A stretch of DNA of 64,000 bases from Photobacterium obscurum (GTDB lineage Bacteria > Pseudomonadota > Gammaproteobacteria > Enterobacterales > Vibrionaceae): positions 90,141 to 154,140 of the forward strand of contig NZ_JAKRRW010000012.1 in assembly GCF_026191635.1 (NCBI RefSeq). The letters run 5' to 3'. Below the pieces are notes generated by a model. That model ran no database searches. It was not told where the DNA came from and was given only the letters and a program-made list of their open reading frames with translations. The translations under genes were made by a program, and so were the position numbers. Below, in pieces: positions 55,305 to 63,986 of this stretch; positions within the stretch are counted from its first letter, which is position 1, and the number at the start of each line of letters is the position of its first letter.

Positions 55305-56456
55305 ATGAACAAGTTCACTTATCAAAACCCTACCCGTATTCATTTTGGTGAAGGCCAGATTGCTGCCATCACCAACGATATTCCGAAAGATAAGAAAGTT
55401 CTGGTTACCTATGGTGGTGGCTCAATAAAAAGTAATGGTGTCTACGAACAAGTAGAAGCCGCATTGGAAGGCCACCAGTGGGGAGAGTTCGCCGGTATCG
55501 AGCCAAACCCGCAGTACGACACGCTGATGAAAGCCGTCGACAAAATCAAGGCAGAAGGCTTTGACTACCTGCTGGCCGTTGGTGGTGGTTCGGTGATCGA
55601 CGGTACGAAATTCATCGCTGCAGCAGCAAGTTATGAGGGTGAAGACCCATGGAATATCTTGGCAGCCAATGAAGGCGTAAAGGCCGCCTTGCCGCTGGCA
55701 TGTGTTCTGACATTGCCGGCAACTGGCTCAGAAAATAACATGGGCGCAGTAGTTTCCCGCGGTAAAGACAAACTGGCATTCATGTCACCGCTAGTTCAGC
55801 CCCTCTTTGCTGTGCTAGATCCGAAAACTACCCTAAGCCTGTCACCTCGCCAGGTTGCAAATGGTGCGGTAGATGCCTTCGTTCATGTCATGGAGCAGTA
55901 TCTAACCTTCCCCGCTAACGCCAAAGTACAGGATCGCTTCGCTGAAGGCCTGTTATTGACACTTATTGAGGAAGGCCCGAAAGCTCTGGCAACACCTGAT
56001 GATATGGATGTACGTTCAAATATCATGTGGTCTGCAACACAGGCTCTTAATGGCCTGATAGGTGTAGGTGTACCACAAGACTGGACCACCCACATGATTG
56101 GCCACGAATTAACAGGCAACTACGGCATTGATCATGCGCGTACGCTAAGTATCGTTCTTCCGGCCGTTATGCAAGAACGTCGTAACGACAAAGAAGCTAA
56201 ACTACTTCAGTATGGCGAGCGTATTTTCAGTATTACAGAAGGTTCAGTAGATGAGCGTATTGATGCTGCTATTGCCCAAACCATTGCCTTCTTCAAACAA
56301 ATGGAAGTACCAACTACCCTGTCTGATGCCGAGCTAGATGCATCAGCAATTGATACCTTGATTGCAGGTCTGGAAAAACATGGTATGACAGCGCTAGGCG
56401 AGCACGGCAACATTTCAATTGCTGAAAGCCGAGCGATTCTGGAAACGGCGCTATAA
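55305..56456 (+). CDS. yqhD: NADPH-dependent aldehyde reductase YqhD
   Basis: 383 aa (E. coli 387). Metal-dependent alcohol dehydrogenase with NADPH site GGGSIKSNG, GGGSVIDGTKFIA, LPATGSENN, and metal ligands in DAFVHVMEQY and MIGHELTGNYGIDHARTL. It detoxifies short-chain aldehydes. ATG 55305 preceded by ACCGGAGAAC. Divergent to yqhC; followed by a strong terminator. Confidence 0.94.
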   Translation: MNKFTYQNPTRIHFGEGQIAAITNDIPKDKKVLVTYGGGSIKSNGVYEQVEAALEGHQWGEFAGIEPNPQYDTLMKAVDKIKAEGFDYLLAVGGGSVIDGTKFIAAAASYEGEDPWNILAANEGVKAALPLACVLTLPATGSENNMGAVVSRGKDKLAFMSPLVQPLFAVLDPKTTLSLSPRQVANGAVDAFVHVMEQYLTFPANAKVQDRFAEGLLLTLIEEGPKALATPDDMDVRSNIMWSATQALNGLIGVGVPQDWTTHMIGHELTGNYGIDHARTLSIVLPAVMQERRNDKEAKLLQYGERIFSITEGSVDERIDAAIAQTIAFFKQMEVPTTLSDAELDASAIDTLIAGLEKHGMTALGEHGNISIAESRAILETAL

Positions 56457-56510
56457 ACGGATAATTATCCCGCAGACAAGCTCAGTAGCTCAACCTAGAA
56501 CAAGTACACA

Positions 56511-56540
56511 AGCCCATTAGGAGCTCCTGATGGGCTTTTT
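56511..56540. terminator. Terminator after yqhD
   Basis: Long stem AGCCCATTAGGAG / CTCCTGATGGGCT (one T-G pair), then TTTTT on the plus strand. It lies between the convergent yqhD and Lrp-type genes. Confidence 0.92.
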
Positions 56541-56557
56541 ATTGCATGCTTAATAGC

Positions 56558-57010
56558 TCATTCCATCGGCAATGGTGTTCCTTGCTTGACCGGGCGGATT
56601 GCAAGGTTGGTATTGATATCCTTCACCATACTAAGAGTTTGCAGTTTGCGCATAAAAGCTTCGTAGTGAGATAAATCCCTACTTACCACTTCAAGCAAAT
56701 AATCATAAGAACCAGAGATAACATGGCAGCTAATCACTTCAACCATGCAATCAACGGCTGCTTCAAACTCACCAATAGCCTGATCACGGTGATTACTCAA
56801 ACTGACATTAACAAAGAACGTCATCATCAATCCCAGTTTTTGCCGATTCAGCTTAACCTGATAACCAGAAATAACACCTTCTGACTCCAGCTTTTTGATT
56901 CGGCGGGCACAGGGGGAAAGCGACAAGCCAACAGCATCAGCGATCTCCGCGGTCGTCTTACGCACGTCACTTTGTAACTCGGCAATGATCTGCTTGTCTT
57001 TTCTGTCCAT
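56558..57010 (-). CDS. Lrp/AsnC-family regulator
   Basis: 150 aa from ATG 57010 (MDRKDKQII). N-terminal winged helix (IADAVGLSLSPCARRIKKLE) and C-terminal RAM/ligand domain (FEAAVDCMVEVISCHVISGS YDYLLEVV). Divergent from an EamA exporter with 160 bp between; in many bacteria such pairs control amino-acid export. AT-rich inverted words (ATTGATA/TATCAAT) fill the gap and are possible operator sites. Confidence 0.9.
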   Translation of the reverse strand: MDRKDKQIIAELQSDVRKTTAEIADAVGLSLSPCARRIKKLESEGVISGYQVKLNRQKLGLMMTFFVNVSLSNHRDQAIGEFEAAVDCMVEVISCHVISGSYDYLLEVVSRDLSHYEAFMRKLQTLSMVKDINTNLAIRPVKQGTPLPME

Positions 57011-57170
57011 CACTCCTCCTTGAGTAACATTGGTGATTATTATCAATATATAGTCACAATTTGATAGTTATTACCAATATTAGTATCAATAAGCATTACC
57101 TTTGCCAACTATCGCCCACGGTTATTACCCATAATTGATTATCAATAGTTAAAAGACTGGGAAGACGGTG

Positions 57171-58091
57171 ATGGAACACGCGGCAAGAAAGGAACGTTTG
57201 CTGGGACTCTGCGCGATGGCAGCAACCCTAATAATTTGGGCTAGCTTTTTTATCTCTCTCAGAGGCTCAGGACAATCGACATTAACTGTCGGTGACATAG
57301 CCCTGTTGCGATTCGTACCGGCCGCATTAGTATTCGGGTTGTTAAGTTTAGCCAAAGCGTCGCAAATCAAGGCGACGCCCAAACGTTATCTGCTCGCCAT
57401 CACTTTTGGCGCAGGATTACCGTTTTTTCTGCTGGCAGCCAACGGATTACGCTTAGCACCAGTTGCCGATGGTGCATCATTAATTCCCGGTATTCTTCCC
57501 CTCTTTGTATCTGCTATCGCCGTCATTTGTTATCGCGAGCAGGTTTCCGGCATCAGAAAACTCGGTATTGGCTTGATATTTATCGGTATCGGACTATTTG
57601 TTTCCCGCTCAGCCTTTAGTCAGCAGCCGACAATCGCACAAGGCCATATATTGTTACTCGCAGCCAGTTTCAGTTGGGCATGGTATACAATAGGAATGCG
57701 GGTTAGCGGGTTAACGCCAATTGCAGGGGGAGCAATTTTAGCGAGTTCGGCTTGTCTGTTGCTGCCTGTTTTCTACATAACTGGTTGGGTTAAATTTAAC
57801 TTGCTGTCAGCACCTGTCAGTGATCTCTTTTACCACTTTCTGATCCAAGGGATCGCAGCCGGGATCATCGCCAATTTTACCTATGGATATGCTATCTCCA
57901 GACTCGGTGCTGAAATGTGCGCAGCTCTGGGGGCATTCACTCCGGTTGTTGCAGCGCTGATCGCCATCCCAATATTCGGCGAACCATTAACGCTTGTCAC
58001 TGTAATGGCAATGGGATTTATTGTATTTGGTGCACTCGCGGCCAGTGAACTCATCAAAATAAAATCGGTAATATTAAATCGCCTGAATTAA
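57171..58091 (+). CDS. EamA-family (DMT) exporter
   Basis: 306 aa, ten membrane helices in two EamA repeats (first LLGLCAMAATLIIWASFFIS; second GHILLLAASFSWAWYTIGMR). Members export amino acids or metabolites such as threonine/homoserine or cysteine. Divergent to an Lrp-type regulator, which fits amino-acid efflux. ATG 57171; a GTG directly before it is less likely. Confidence 0.88.
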   Translation: MEHAARKERLLGLCAMAATLIIWASFFISLRGSGQSTLTVGDIALLRFVPAALVFGLLSLAKASQIKATPKRYLLAITFGAGLPFFLLAANGLRLAPVADGASLIPGILPLFVSAIAVICYREQVSGIRKLGIGLIFIGIGLFVSRSAFSQQPTIAQGHILLLAASFSWAWYTIGMRVSGLTPIAGGAILASSACLLLPVFYITGWVKFNLLSAPVSDLFYHFLIQGIAAGIIANFTYGYAISRLGAEMCAALGAFTPVVAALIAIPIFGEPLTLVTVMAMGFIVFGALAASELIKIKSVILNRLN

Positions 58092-58175
58092 GCTCAATAG
58101 CTAACAAACTAAGATGGTCAGTGTGCTGTTTTTCATTACACTGACCAACCACTAACAGACCTCTGGGCATGACGT

Positions 58176-58994
58176 CTAGAATACATACGTGATACCAAGA
58201 GAACCTTGGCTTGTTACGGAACCAGCAATAATTGGGCTATTTTCAATATCACCTTCCAGGTTGGTATATCGTACGCTCGCATTTAACCTCACACTATTGG
58301 TGATAAACATATAGCCACTTAAGCCTACAAAATATTGACCATCCCAATCCGCATCAAATGCTTCAAGGCCAGATCGAGTAGATTCTGAGTTCGAAACACC
58401 ATAGAGGTGATTGTTAATTCGATCGCTATTATACGCGTAGCCTATTTGAGGAGTGATAGCAAAACGGCGCATTCTAATAGGTAATCTCCAGGAAGCCTCT
58501 GCATATAAACCATTATGTTTGCTTCCTAAATCCGTTCCTGCTCCTACTTCAAAAATACCAACCTGCGTTAACATCTGATAGCTTACACCACCAAGGATTG
58601 ATGCTTCTCGCTCATCCAACAGTTGAATTTGCACATTATCGGAATCTGATGGCTTCAGGGTTCTAGGATCGTAGGCTAACCTAAAAATCACATTGGTCGG
58701 CGTGCCTATCGGATATAACCTGGCTCCAGCAGAAAAGCCTCGGAAAAAAAGGTGAGGGCTTTCATACCCGATTGCAGGGATCACGACTACATTCGCATCT
58801 GTTTCTTTGTAGACTTCAGGCGAGTATGAGGTAATAGCCCCTAATGACAACTGGCCAGAAAAAGCTGGAGCAGACACTAGTGACACTGCAGCCAACACTA
58901 CTTTTACAGCATTTTTTGACTTGCCCCAAAAGCTATTTCGCCCGCCGTGAGCTATGTTTTTATTAATCAAAAATGCCACATTATCAACATTCAT
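58176..58994 (-). CDS. MipA/OmpV-family outer-membrane protein
   Basis: 272 aa. N-terminal signal region (AVKVVLAAVSLVSAPAFSG), preceded by an unusually long n-region, so the true start may be at a later codon. Barrel features: LSLGAITSYSPEVYKETDAN, VVVIPAIGYESPHLFFRGFS, and a C-terminal SQGSLGITYVF with terminal Phe. MipA is a murein-hydrolase scaffold in E. coli; OmpV is a Vibrio outer-membrane protein. Function here unassigned. Confidence 0.82.
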   Translation of the reverse strand: MNVDNVAFLINKNIAHGGRNSFWGKSKNAVKVVLAAVSLVSAPAFSGQLSLGAITSYSPEVYKETDANVVVIPAIGYESPHLFFRGFSAGARLYPIGTPTNVIFRLAYDPRTLKPSDSDNVQIQLLDEREASILGGVSYQMLTQVGIFEVGAGTDLGSKHNGLYAEASWRLPIRMRRFAITPQIGYAYNSDRINNHLYGVSNSESTRSGLEAFDADWDGQYFVGLSGYMFITNSVRLNASVRYTNLEGDIENSPIIAGSVTSQGSLGITYVF

Positions 58995-59481
58995 TTCTAC
59001 TTAGCGTCTCTCTTAACGACTTCATATTTCAGGTAATTTGCGATACCGAGCATCCGGACGATATTCATCGCCGCCCCTAACAACCGGAACAGCATACTGT
59101 ATACAGTCAAAATAAAAGACGATTTTCTCGCCTTTGATTTTTGCAATATACCGTATGAAGAACTGTTAATCCATATGATTCTTACGCTACCTTCACAACC
59201 AAAGATATTCACCACAAAAATGAAATGCGACCAACCTCATAAGAGAAAATGAAGAATACATTACTTTTTGAAGTGTCTGCACAATCTAAGAAAACTGGTT
59301 AGAGCACCTCATCATATCAACAATCGCATCTGTTGTAGCTGTAGGTGCTGCGGGAGAAAAGAAACTTGACAAGTATCAATGCAATACTGAACATCACATT
59401 TTTGTCACCAAATCATGTCGAGCTGGTCACAAAAATTGATTATTATGCACGTTCTAAAATTTTTCTATGTGGATACACAAC
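58995..59481. other. Intergenic region before yidA, with a possible small minus-strand frame
   Basis: 487 bp. A minus-strand frame (ATG 59095 or 59068, stop at 58997) ends 3 bp before the mipA start and encodes 23-32 residues ending in YLKYEVVKRDAK; it could be a coupled leader, but I have no strong support. A perfect palindrome, ACTGTATACAGT, sits at 59096-59107. Confidence 0.35.
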
Positions 59482-60291
59482 ATGTACAAACTGGTTGCAC
59501 TCGATATGGATGGCACCCTGCTTAACTCGCAGAAAGAAATTTCTGTCCGAACCAAGCAGGCAATCACAGAAGCCAGAGCGCAAGGCGTTCACGTCGTACT
59601 CGCGTCAGGTCGCCCATTGGAAGGAATGGCTGACTATCTGGCTCAACTAGAGATGACTAGTGAGAGTGACTATGTCCTCAGCTATAACGCCTCACTAGTA
59701 CAGCGTGTAGAGAGCAAACAGATCATCCACAAGCTCATTATGCAGGGAAGTGATGCCAAAAACATCGCAAGTCTTGCCCATGATTTTGGGGTTCATGTTC
59801 ATGCCTTCTCACCAACTCGTGGCTTAATCACGCCAGAAAATAACACTTACACCAGTCATGAATCAACAATCAATGGTGTAGAAGTGACTGAGCTCGATTT
59901 TGCCGAACTTGATAACGATGAAGAGATCATCAAGGTGATGATGGTGGCCGATCCTGAGATCTTATCTGCCGCTATTGCTCAGTTACCAGCCTCACTTTAT
60001 GAGCAGTACACCATTGTTCAAAGCGCGCCGTTCTTCCTTGAGCTACTTAACCCTCGCAGCAACAAGGGTGCCGGTGTAGCAATGCTGGCCGAACATCTTA
60101 ATATTGATGCGAGTGAGGTCATCTGTATGGGTGATGCCGGTAATGATCATCATATGATCAAATATGCTGGTCTTGGTGTTGCAATGGGTAATGCAACCGA
60201 AGATACCAAAGCACTGGCAAACCTTATCACAGCCAGCAACGATGATGACGGAGTTGCCAAGGTGATTGAAGAGTTCATCTTAAATAAATAG
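59482..60291 (+). CDS. yidA: Sugar phosphatase YidA (Cof-type HAD-IIB)
   Basis: 269 aa (E. coli YidA 270). HAD motif I LVALDMDGTLLNS, motif II VVLASGRP, motif III lysine in NPRSNKGAGVAML and motif IV MGDAGNDHHMIKYAG. Cytoplasmic phosphatase acting on sugar phosphates. The C-terminus GVAKVIEEFILNK aligns with E. coli YidA's, so the 3' end is intact even though a transposon lies 50 bp beyond the stop. ATG 59482 (MYKLVALD) chosen over ATG 59467. Confidence 0.92.
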   Translation: MYKLVALDMDGTLLNSQKEISVRTKQAITEARAQGVHVVLASGRPLEGMADYLAQLEMTSESDYVLSYNASLVQRVESKQIIHKLIMQGSDAKNIASLAHDFGVHVHAFSPTRGLITPENNTYTSHESTINGVEVTELDFAELDNDEEIIKVMMVADPEILSAAIAQLPASLYEQYTIVQSAPFFLELLNPRSNKGAGVAMLAEHLNIDASEVICMGDAGNDHHMIKYAGLGVAMGNATEDTKALANLITASNDDDGVAKVIEEFILNK

Positions 60292-60312
60292 TAACGTTCA
60301 AGGTTTCACAAA

Positions 60313-60340
60313 AGCGAAGGCTTATGCCTTCGCTTTTTTT
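60313..60340 (+). terminator. yidA terminator, abutting the transposon end
   Basis: AGCGAAGGC (60313-60321) / GCCTTCGCT (60326-60334), TTAT loop, T-run to 60340. The transposon's first base is 60341, so the element entered at the T-tract and left the terminator working. Confidence 0.93.
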
Positions 60341-60410
60341 TGTCGAAACACCCATAAAACGATATTTACGACCATAAAGTGATTTTTATCACACCCATAA
60401 TTTGATATTG
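60341..60410. repeat. Transposon right end with three TnsB-binding repeats
   Basis: Repeats CCCATAAAACGATATT (60351), ACCATAAAGTGATTTT (60371) and CCCATAATTTGATATT (60394), spaced 20 and 23 bp, follow the 10-bp terminal TGTCGAAACA. All three are in the same orientation. The third contains TTGATA (60402-60407), which can serve as the -35 of the tnsA promoter with a weak -10 (CATACT) 16 bp on, so TnsB binding could repress its own operon. Confidence 0.88.
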
Positions 60411-60467
60411 CCTCTTTCTGTACCATACTTATGTAAGTTTACGACAGTTGGTGAAAGAGGCGATATT

Positions 60468-61154
60468 TTGAGTAAACACCTCACTCCCTCTCCAGAAGTT
60501 CTTGACGCACTGAACAATGCGTTCATTGAACCCGCGCGAAATCTCACCAAGTCGCGTGGTAAAAACATTCACAGATATGCAAGCGTTAAAATGAATCATA
60601 GAGTCTCTGTTGAGACTGCATTGGAATGTGATGCTTGCTATCATTTTGATTTCGCTTCAAGTATTAGAAAATTTTGTTCTCAACCTATTCGATATTCATT
60701 TGCCATCGATGATAAAACTCATACATACGTTCCAGACTTTTTAGTTGAATTCACTACTGGCGAATTTATCCTTTATGAAGTAAAGCGTGACAAAGAGGCT
60801 AATTCAAATCAATTCAAGAGAGAGTTCAACGCTAAAGCCGCTGCCGCTGAGCAGCTTGGCGTTTATCTGGAACTTATTAAAGAATCTCACATAAGAGTAA
60901 CTCCCCTTCTACAGAACCTCAAATTAATCCACCGCTATGCATCTCGCAAGAACTTAAGCGAAACTCAAAAAACCTTACTTTCAATACTTTGTAACTACGG
61001 ACCTCAACGTGTTGAGTCATTAATGTTTAGAACAGGTCTACCTAAACAACGAATTATGCCCATAATCTGTGATTTATTATCTAGATGTATATTAGAAACT
61101 GATTTATACACACCTTTGACGATAGAAACTGAAGTGAGACTTGTGTATGTCTAG
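60468..61154 (+). CDS. tnsA: TnsA-like transposase endonuclease
   Basis: 228 aa from TTG 60468, which has AGAGG at good spacing; a longer frame from TTG 60402 would begin inside a TnsB site and is unlikely. Restriction-endonuclease-like core: E53 region ALECDACYHFDF, D90 in YVPDFLVEF, and E104-x-K106 in LYEVKRD (Tn7 TnsA has Q-x-K there). C-terminal helix-turn-helix region (VESLMFRTGLPKQRIMPIIC). TnsA cuts the 5' strand ends so that transposition is cut-and-paste. Overlaps tnsB by 8 nt. Confidence 0.92.
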   Translation: MSKHLTPSPEVLDALNNAFIEPARNLTKSRGKNIHRYASVKMNHRVSVETALECDACYHFDFASSIRKFCSQPIRYSFAIDDKTHTYVPDFLVEFTTGEFILYEVKRDKEANSNQFKREFNAKAAAAEQLGVYLELIKESHIRVTPLLQNLKLIHRYASRKNLSETQKTLLSILCNYGPQRVESLMFRTGLPKQRIMPIICDLLSRCILETDLYTPLTIETEVRLVYV

Positions 61155-62961
61155 ATCTACATTTTTAAAATTACATAAAAAAAACAACCAGCAAGAGTAT
61201 GATGAAGATCATACTGGTAAGTCCGAAGTGTTTGACGAAAGGAGCTACAAGGATCTTTCTTCTTTTCGAGAAGATATCGCTAACGAAGCTCTGTTTCGAC
61301 TAAGGATTCTGAGACAGATATCACGTGATTGTGAACAGATAAATATAAAAACAATAGAACCGCTTAGAGTAAAACTACAAAGGAAATTTCAAAGAGACAT
61401 CCCCAGCACAATCACCATATATCGATGGTGGTTAGCTTATCGTAAAGCTGACTATAATATAGTTTCATTAGCACCAAAAATTAATAAACGAGGGAATCGC
61501 ACTGTAAAAGTTCCCAAAGTCGTTTCAGCGTTCATGGATCAAGCGATTAACGATGTTATATCAGCTAAGCAAATCAACATTCAATCAGCTTTTAGACGAG
61601 TACGAAGAAAGATTCGCCAATATAACTTAGTTCATGGCACCCACTATAAGTACCCTAACTACGAGTCCATACGAAAACGAGTTAAAAAGCTAACACCATT
61701 TGAAAAAATTGCGGCAAGAAAAGGAGAGCGAGCAGCAAAACGGGAGTTTCGTCGTATGGGTAAGAGAATTCTAACTTCAAATGTTCTCGAGAGAGTAGAA
61801 ATTGACCATACATGGCTCGATTTATTTGCTGTCGATAATGATAGTCGTGTAACAATAGGAAGGCCTTACCTCACACAGCTTGTCGATTGCTACAGCAAGG
61901 CTGTTATTGGTTTCTACCTTGGTTTTGAACCGCCAAGTTATATTTCTGTTTCCCTCGCGTTGAAGAACGCAATTCAGCGAAAAGAAAAACTACTCGCTCA
62001 GTATCCATCAATAAAAAATGAATGGATCTGCTATGGTATTCCAGATTTGATTGTAACTGATAATGCCAAAGAATTTTTATCAGAAAACTTTGGCCGAGCA
62101 TGTGAAAGCTTACTTATCATTCTTCACCAGAACAAAGTGGAAACACCTGACAACAAGCCTCATGTCGAACGTCAATATGGTACAACAAATACATCACTAA
62201 TAAATGACCTTCCAGGAAAAGCATTTAGCAATTACCTACAACGTGAAGGGTATGACTCTATTGGAGAAGCGACATTAACCTTAGACGAAATCAAAGAGAT
62301 ATACTTGCTATGGTTGGTAGATATATACCACAAAAAGCCAAATAAAAGGGGGACAAATTGTCCGAATGTTACTTGGAGGCAAGGTGCTAAGGAATGGGCT
62401 CCCGATGAATTCGAAGGAACTAGTGAAGAATTAGACTTCCATTTCGCTATATTGGACCAAAAGATGCTTACTGACATCGGTATCACATTATGTAAAGAAC
62501 TAGATTACAGTAGTGATCGACTTGCCGAGTACCGAGGAAAAAAAGGCAATCACAAAGTTAAATTCAAGTATAACCCTGAACATATGGGATTTATTTGGGT
62601 GATTGATGAAGATCAAGAAGAATATTTTAAAGTTCCTGCTATTGAATATGAATATGCAAGTACTGTTTCTCTCTGGCAACATAAGATAAATTTAGAAATT
62701 AAAGAGAAGCTGAATAATTCAGATTATAACGAGGATGAAGAGATTGATACTGAAATTGCTATAGAAGAAATAGTTCATGAATCAATTAGAAAGAAGAAGA
62801 CAAGCATAACAAACAAAAAACGTGCTGCAAGGTATCTGGAACATTCTGAACGTGCAAAATCACAGAAAAATAATGACATCGTTCTTGACGAAAAAAAATC
62901 CCCATCATCAATTGAGACCGACGTAGATGATGATTCAGATTGGGATATTGATTACGTGTAA
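61147..62961 (+). CDS. tnsB: TnsB-like DDE transposase
   Basis: 604 aa from ATG 61147. N-terminal DNA-binding helices (to about residue 200), then the RNase H-fold catalytic core with D220 (VEIDHTWLD), D305 (IVTDNAKEF) and E341 (KPHVERQYG), i.e. a D-35-E arrangement typical of Mu/Tn7 transposases, then a beta-barrel region and an acidic, charged tail that in Tn7 contacts TnsC. It binds the end repeats and makes 3' cuts and joins ends to target. Not fused to TnsA. Confidence 0.95.
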   Translation: MSRSTFLKLHKKNNQQEYDEDHTGKSEVFDERSYKDLSSFREDIANEALFRLRILRQISRDCEQINIKTIEPLRVKLQRKFQRDIPSTITIYRWWLAYRKADYNIVSLAPKINKRGNRTVKVPKVVSAFMDQAINDVISAKQINIQSAFRRVRRKIRQYNLVHGTHYKYPNYESIRKRVKKLTPFEKIAARKGERAAKREFRRMGKRILTSNVLERVEIDHTWLDLFAVDNDSRVTIGRPYLTQLVDCYSKAVIGFYLGFEPPSYISVSLALKNAIQRKEKLLAQYPSIKNEWICYGIPDLIVTDNAKEFLSENFGRACESLLIILHQNKVETPDNKPHVERQYGTTNTSLINDLPGKAFSNYLQREGYDSIGEATLTLDEIKEIYLLWLVDIYHKKPNKRGTNCPNVTWRQGAKEWAPDEFEGTSEELDFHFAILDQKMLTDIGITLCKELDYSSDRLAEYRGKKGNHKVKFKYNPEHMGFIWVIDEDQEEYFKVPAIEYEYASTVSLWQHKINLEIKEKLNNSDYNEDEEIDTEIAIEEIVHESIRKKKTSITNKKRAARYLEHSERAKSQKNNDIVLDEKKSPSSIETDVDDDSDWDIDYV

Positions 62962-62972
62962 GGAAAGATCAA

Positions 62973-63959
62973 ATGGAAGACAATAACATACGTATTCAAA
63001 AGGCTAGGAAAGCATTCATATCAACCCCTGACGTCACCACAGTCCTTAAACATATTGAACGATGTAGAAAATATTCGGACCTACAATCGGAACCATCATG
63101 CATGATGGTCTATGGTGCTTCTGGGGTCGGGAAAACGTCGATAATTAAAAAATATCTCAAACAAAATCAGGGTGACTCAACCACTGAAGGAGATACTGTT
63201 CCTGTCCTATATATTGAACTACCTGAAAATGCAAAACCGGTTGATGCGGCAAGAGAGATGTTACTTAAACTCAATGACCCGTTAGCACTTTACGAAAGTG
63301 ATATAACTGTCCTGACGAAAAGGATAATAGATTTGGTTCCATTACTTAAAATTGAACTCATTATTATTGATGAATTTCAGCATTTGGTTGAAAAATCATC
63401 AAACAAGATACTCGCTAGAGTTGGCGACTGGATAAAAATGCTCATTAACAAAACCAGATGTCCAGTGATTCTTTTTGGCATGCCATACTCTCAAGTAGTT
63501 CTATCAGCTAATAGTCAATTAAGGGGACGCTTTTCAATTCAGTTTCACTTACGTCCTTTTAGTTATGCAAACGACAGGGATACCTTTGAAGAATTCCTAA
63601 CCCGGTTGGATGAGGCACTCCCATTTGAAAAGTGCTCAGGGTTAAATACTAAAAACATGGTCAAGAAGCTATACGCATTTTCAGAAGGGAATATGCGTTC
63701 TTTACGAAACCTGATTTATCACGCAGCAGTACAAGCAATTGAAAGCGATCAGACATCAATCCAAGCCAAAGATTTTCTTTATGCATCGAGACTTACGTCG
63801 GGTGACAAACAGACCACATGGAAAAATCCATTCGAACCGAGCATTAAAATTAGTAAAAAAATGCTTGCAGATCCTCCGAGGAACCTAGGATGGGAAGACT
63901 ACCTAAGGAACAATAAAAAGAGGGGGAAGCCTGATGACCTTAGTAACCTCTTTGACTGA
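62973..63959 (+). CDS. tnsC: TnsC-like AAA+ transposition regulator
   Basis: 328 aa, far shorter than Tn7 TnsC (555) and similar to the compact TnsC of Tn6677-type and TniB-like systems. Walker A GASGVGKTS (K54), Walker B LIIIDEFQHL (D133, E134), sensor-like LFGMPYSQVV and an Arg-finger candidate in SQLRGRFSIQF. It polymerises on target DNA and links the target selector (TniQ/TnsD) to TnsAB. ATG 62973 with AGGAAAG. Ends 40 bp before the window edge. Confidence 0.94.
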   Translation: MEDNNIRIQKARKAFISTPDVTTVLKHIERCRKYSDLQSEPSCMMVYGASGVGKTSIIKKYLKQNQGDSTTEGDTVPVLYIELPENAKPVDAAREMLLKLNDPLALYESDITVLTKRIIDLVPLLKIELIIIDEFQHLVEKSSNKILARVGDWIKMLINKTRCPVILFGMPYSQVVLSANSQLRGRFSIQFHLRPFSYANDRDTFEEFLTRLDEALPFEKCSGLNTKNMVKKLYAFSEGNMRSLRNLIYHAAVQAIESDQTSIQAKDFLYASRLTSGDKQTTWKNPFEPSIKISKKMLADPPRNLGWEDYLRNNKKRGKPDDLSNLFD

Positions 63960-63986
63960 AGAGCCTACTAATTCTCTAACTCAGTA

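Noticed and set aside
59096..59107. ACTGTATACAGT as a LexA box upstream of yidA/mipA
   Set aside because: LexA sites need CTGT-N8-ACAG; here only two bases separate the arms.
59482..60291. Disruption of yidA by the transposon
   Set aside because: The C-terminus matches E. coli YidA to the last residues and the terminator is intact; the insertion lies outside the gene.
60402..61154. Longer tnsA from TTG 60402
   Set aside because: It would start inside the third TnsB repeat and lacks a ribosome site; TTG 60468 has AGAGG at the right distance.
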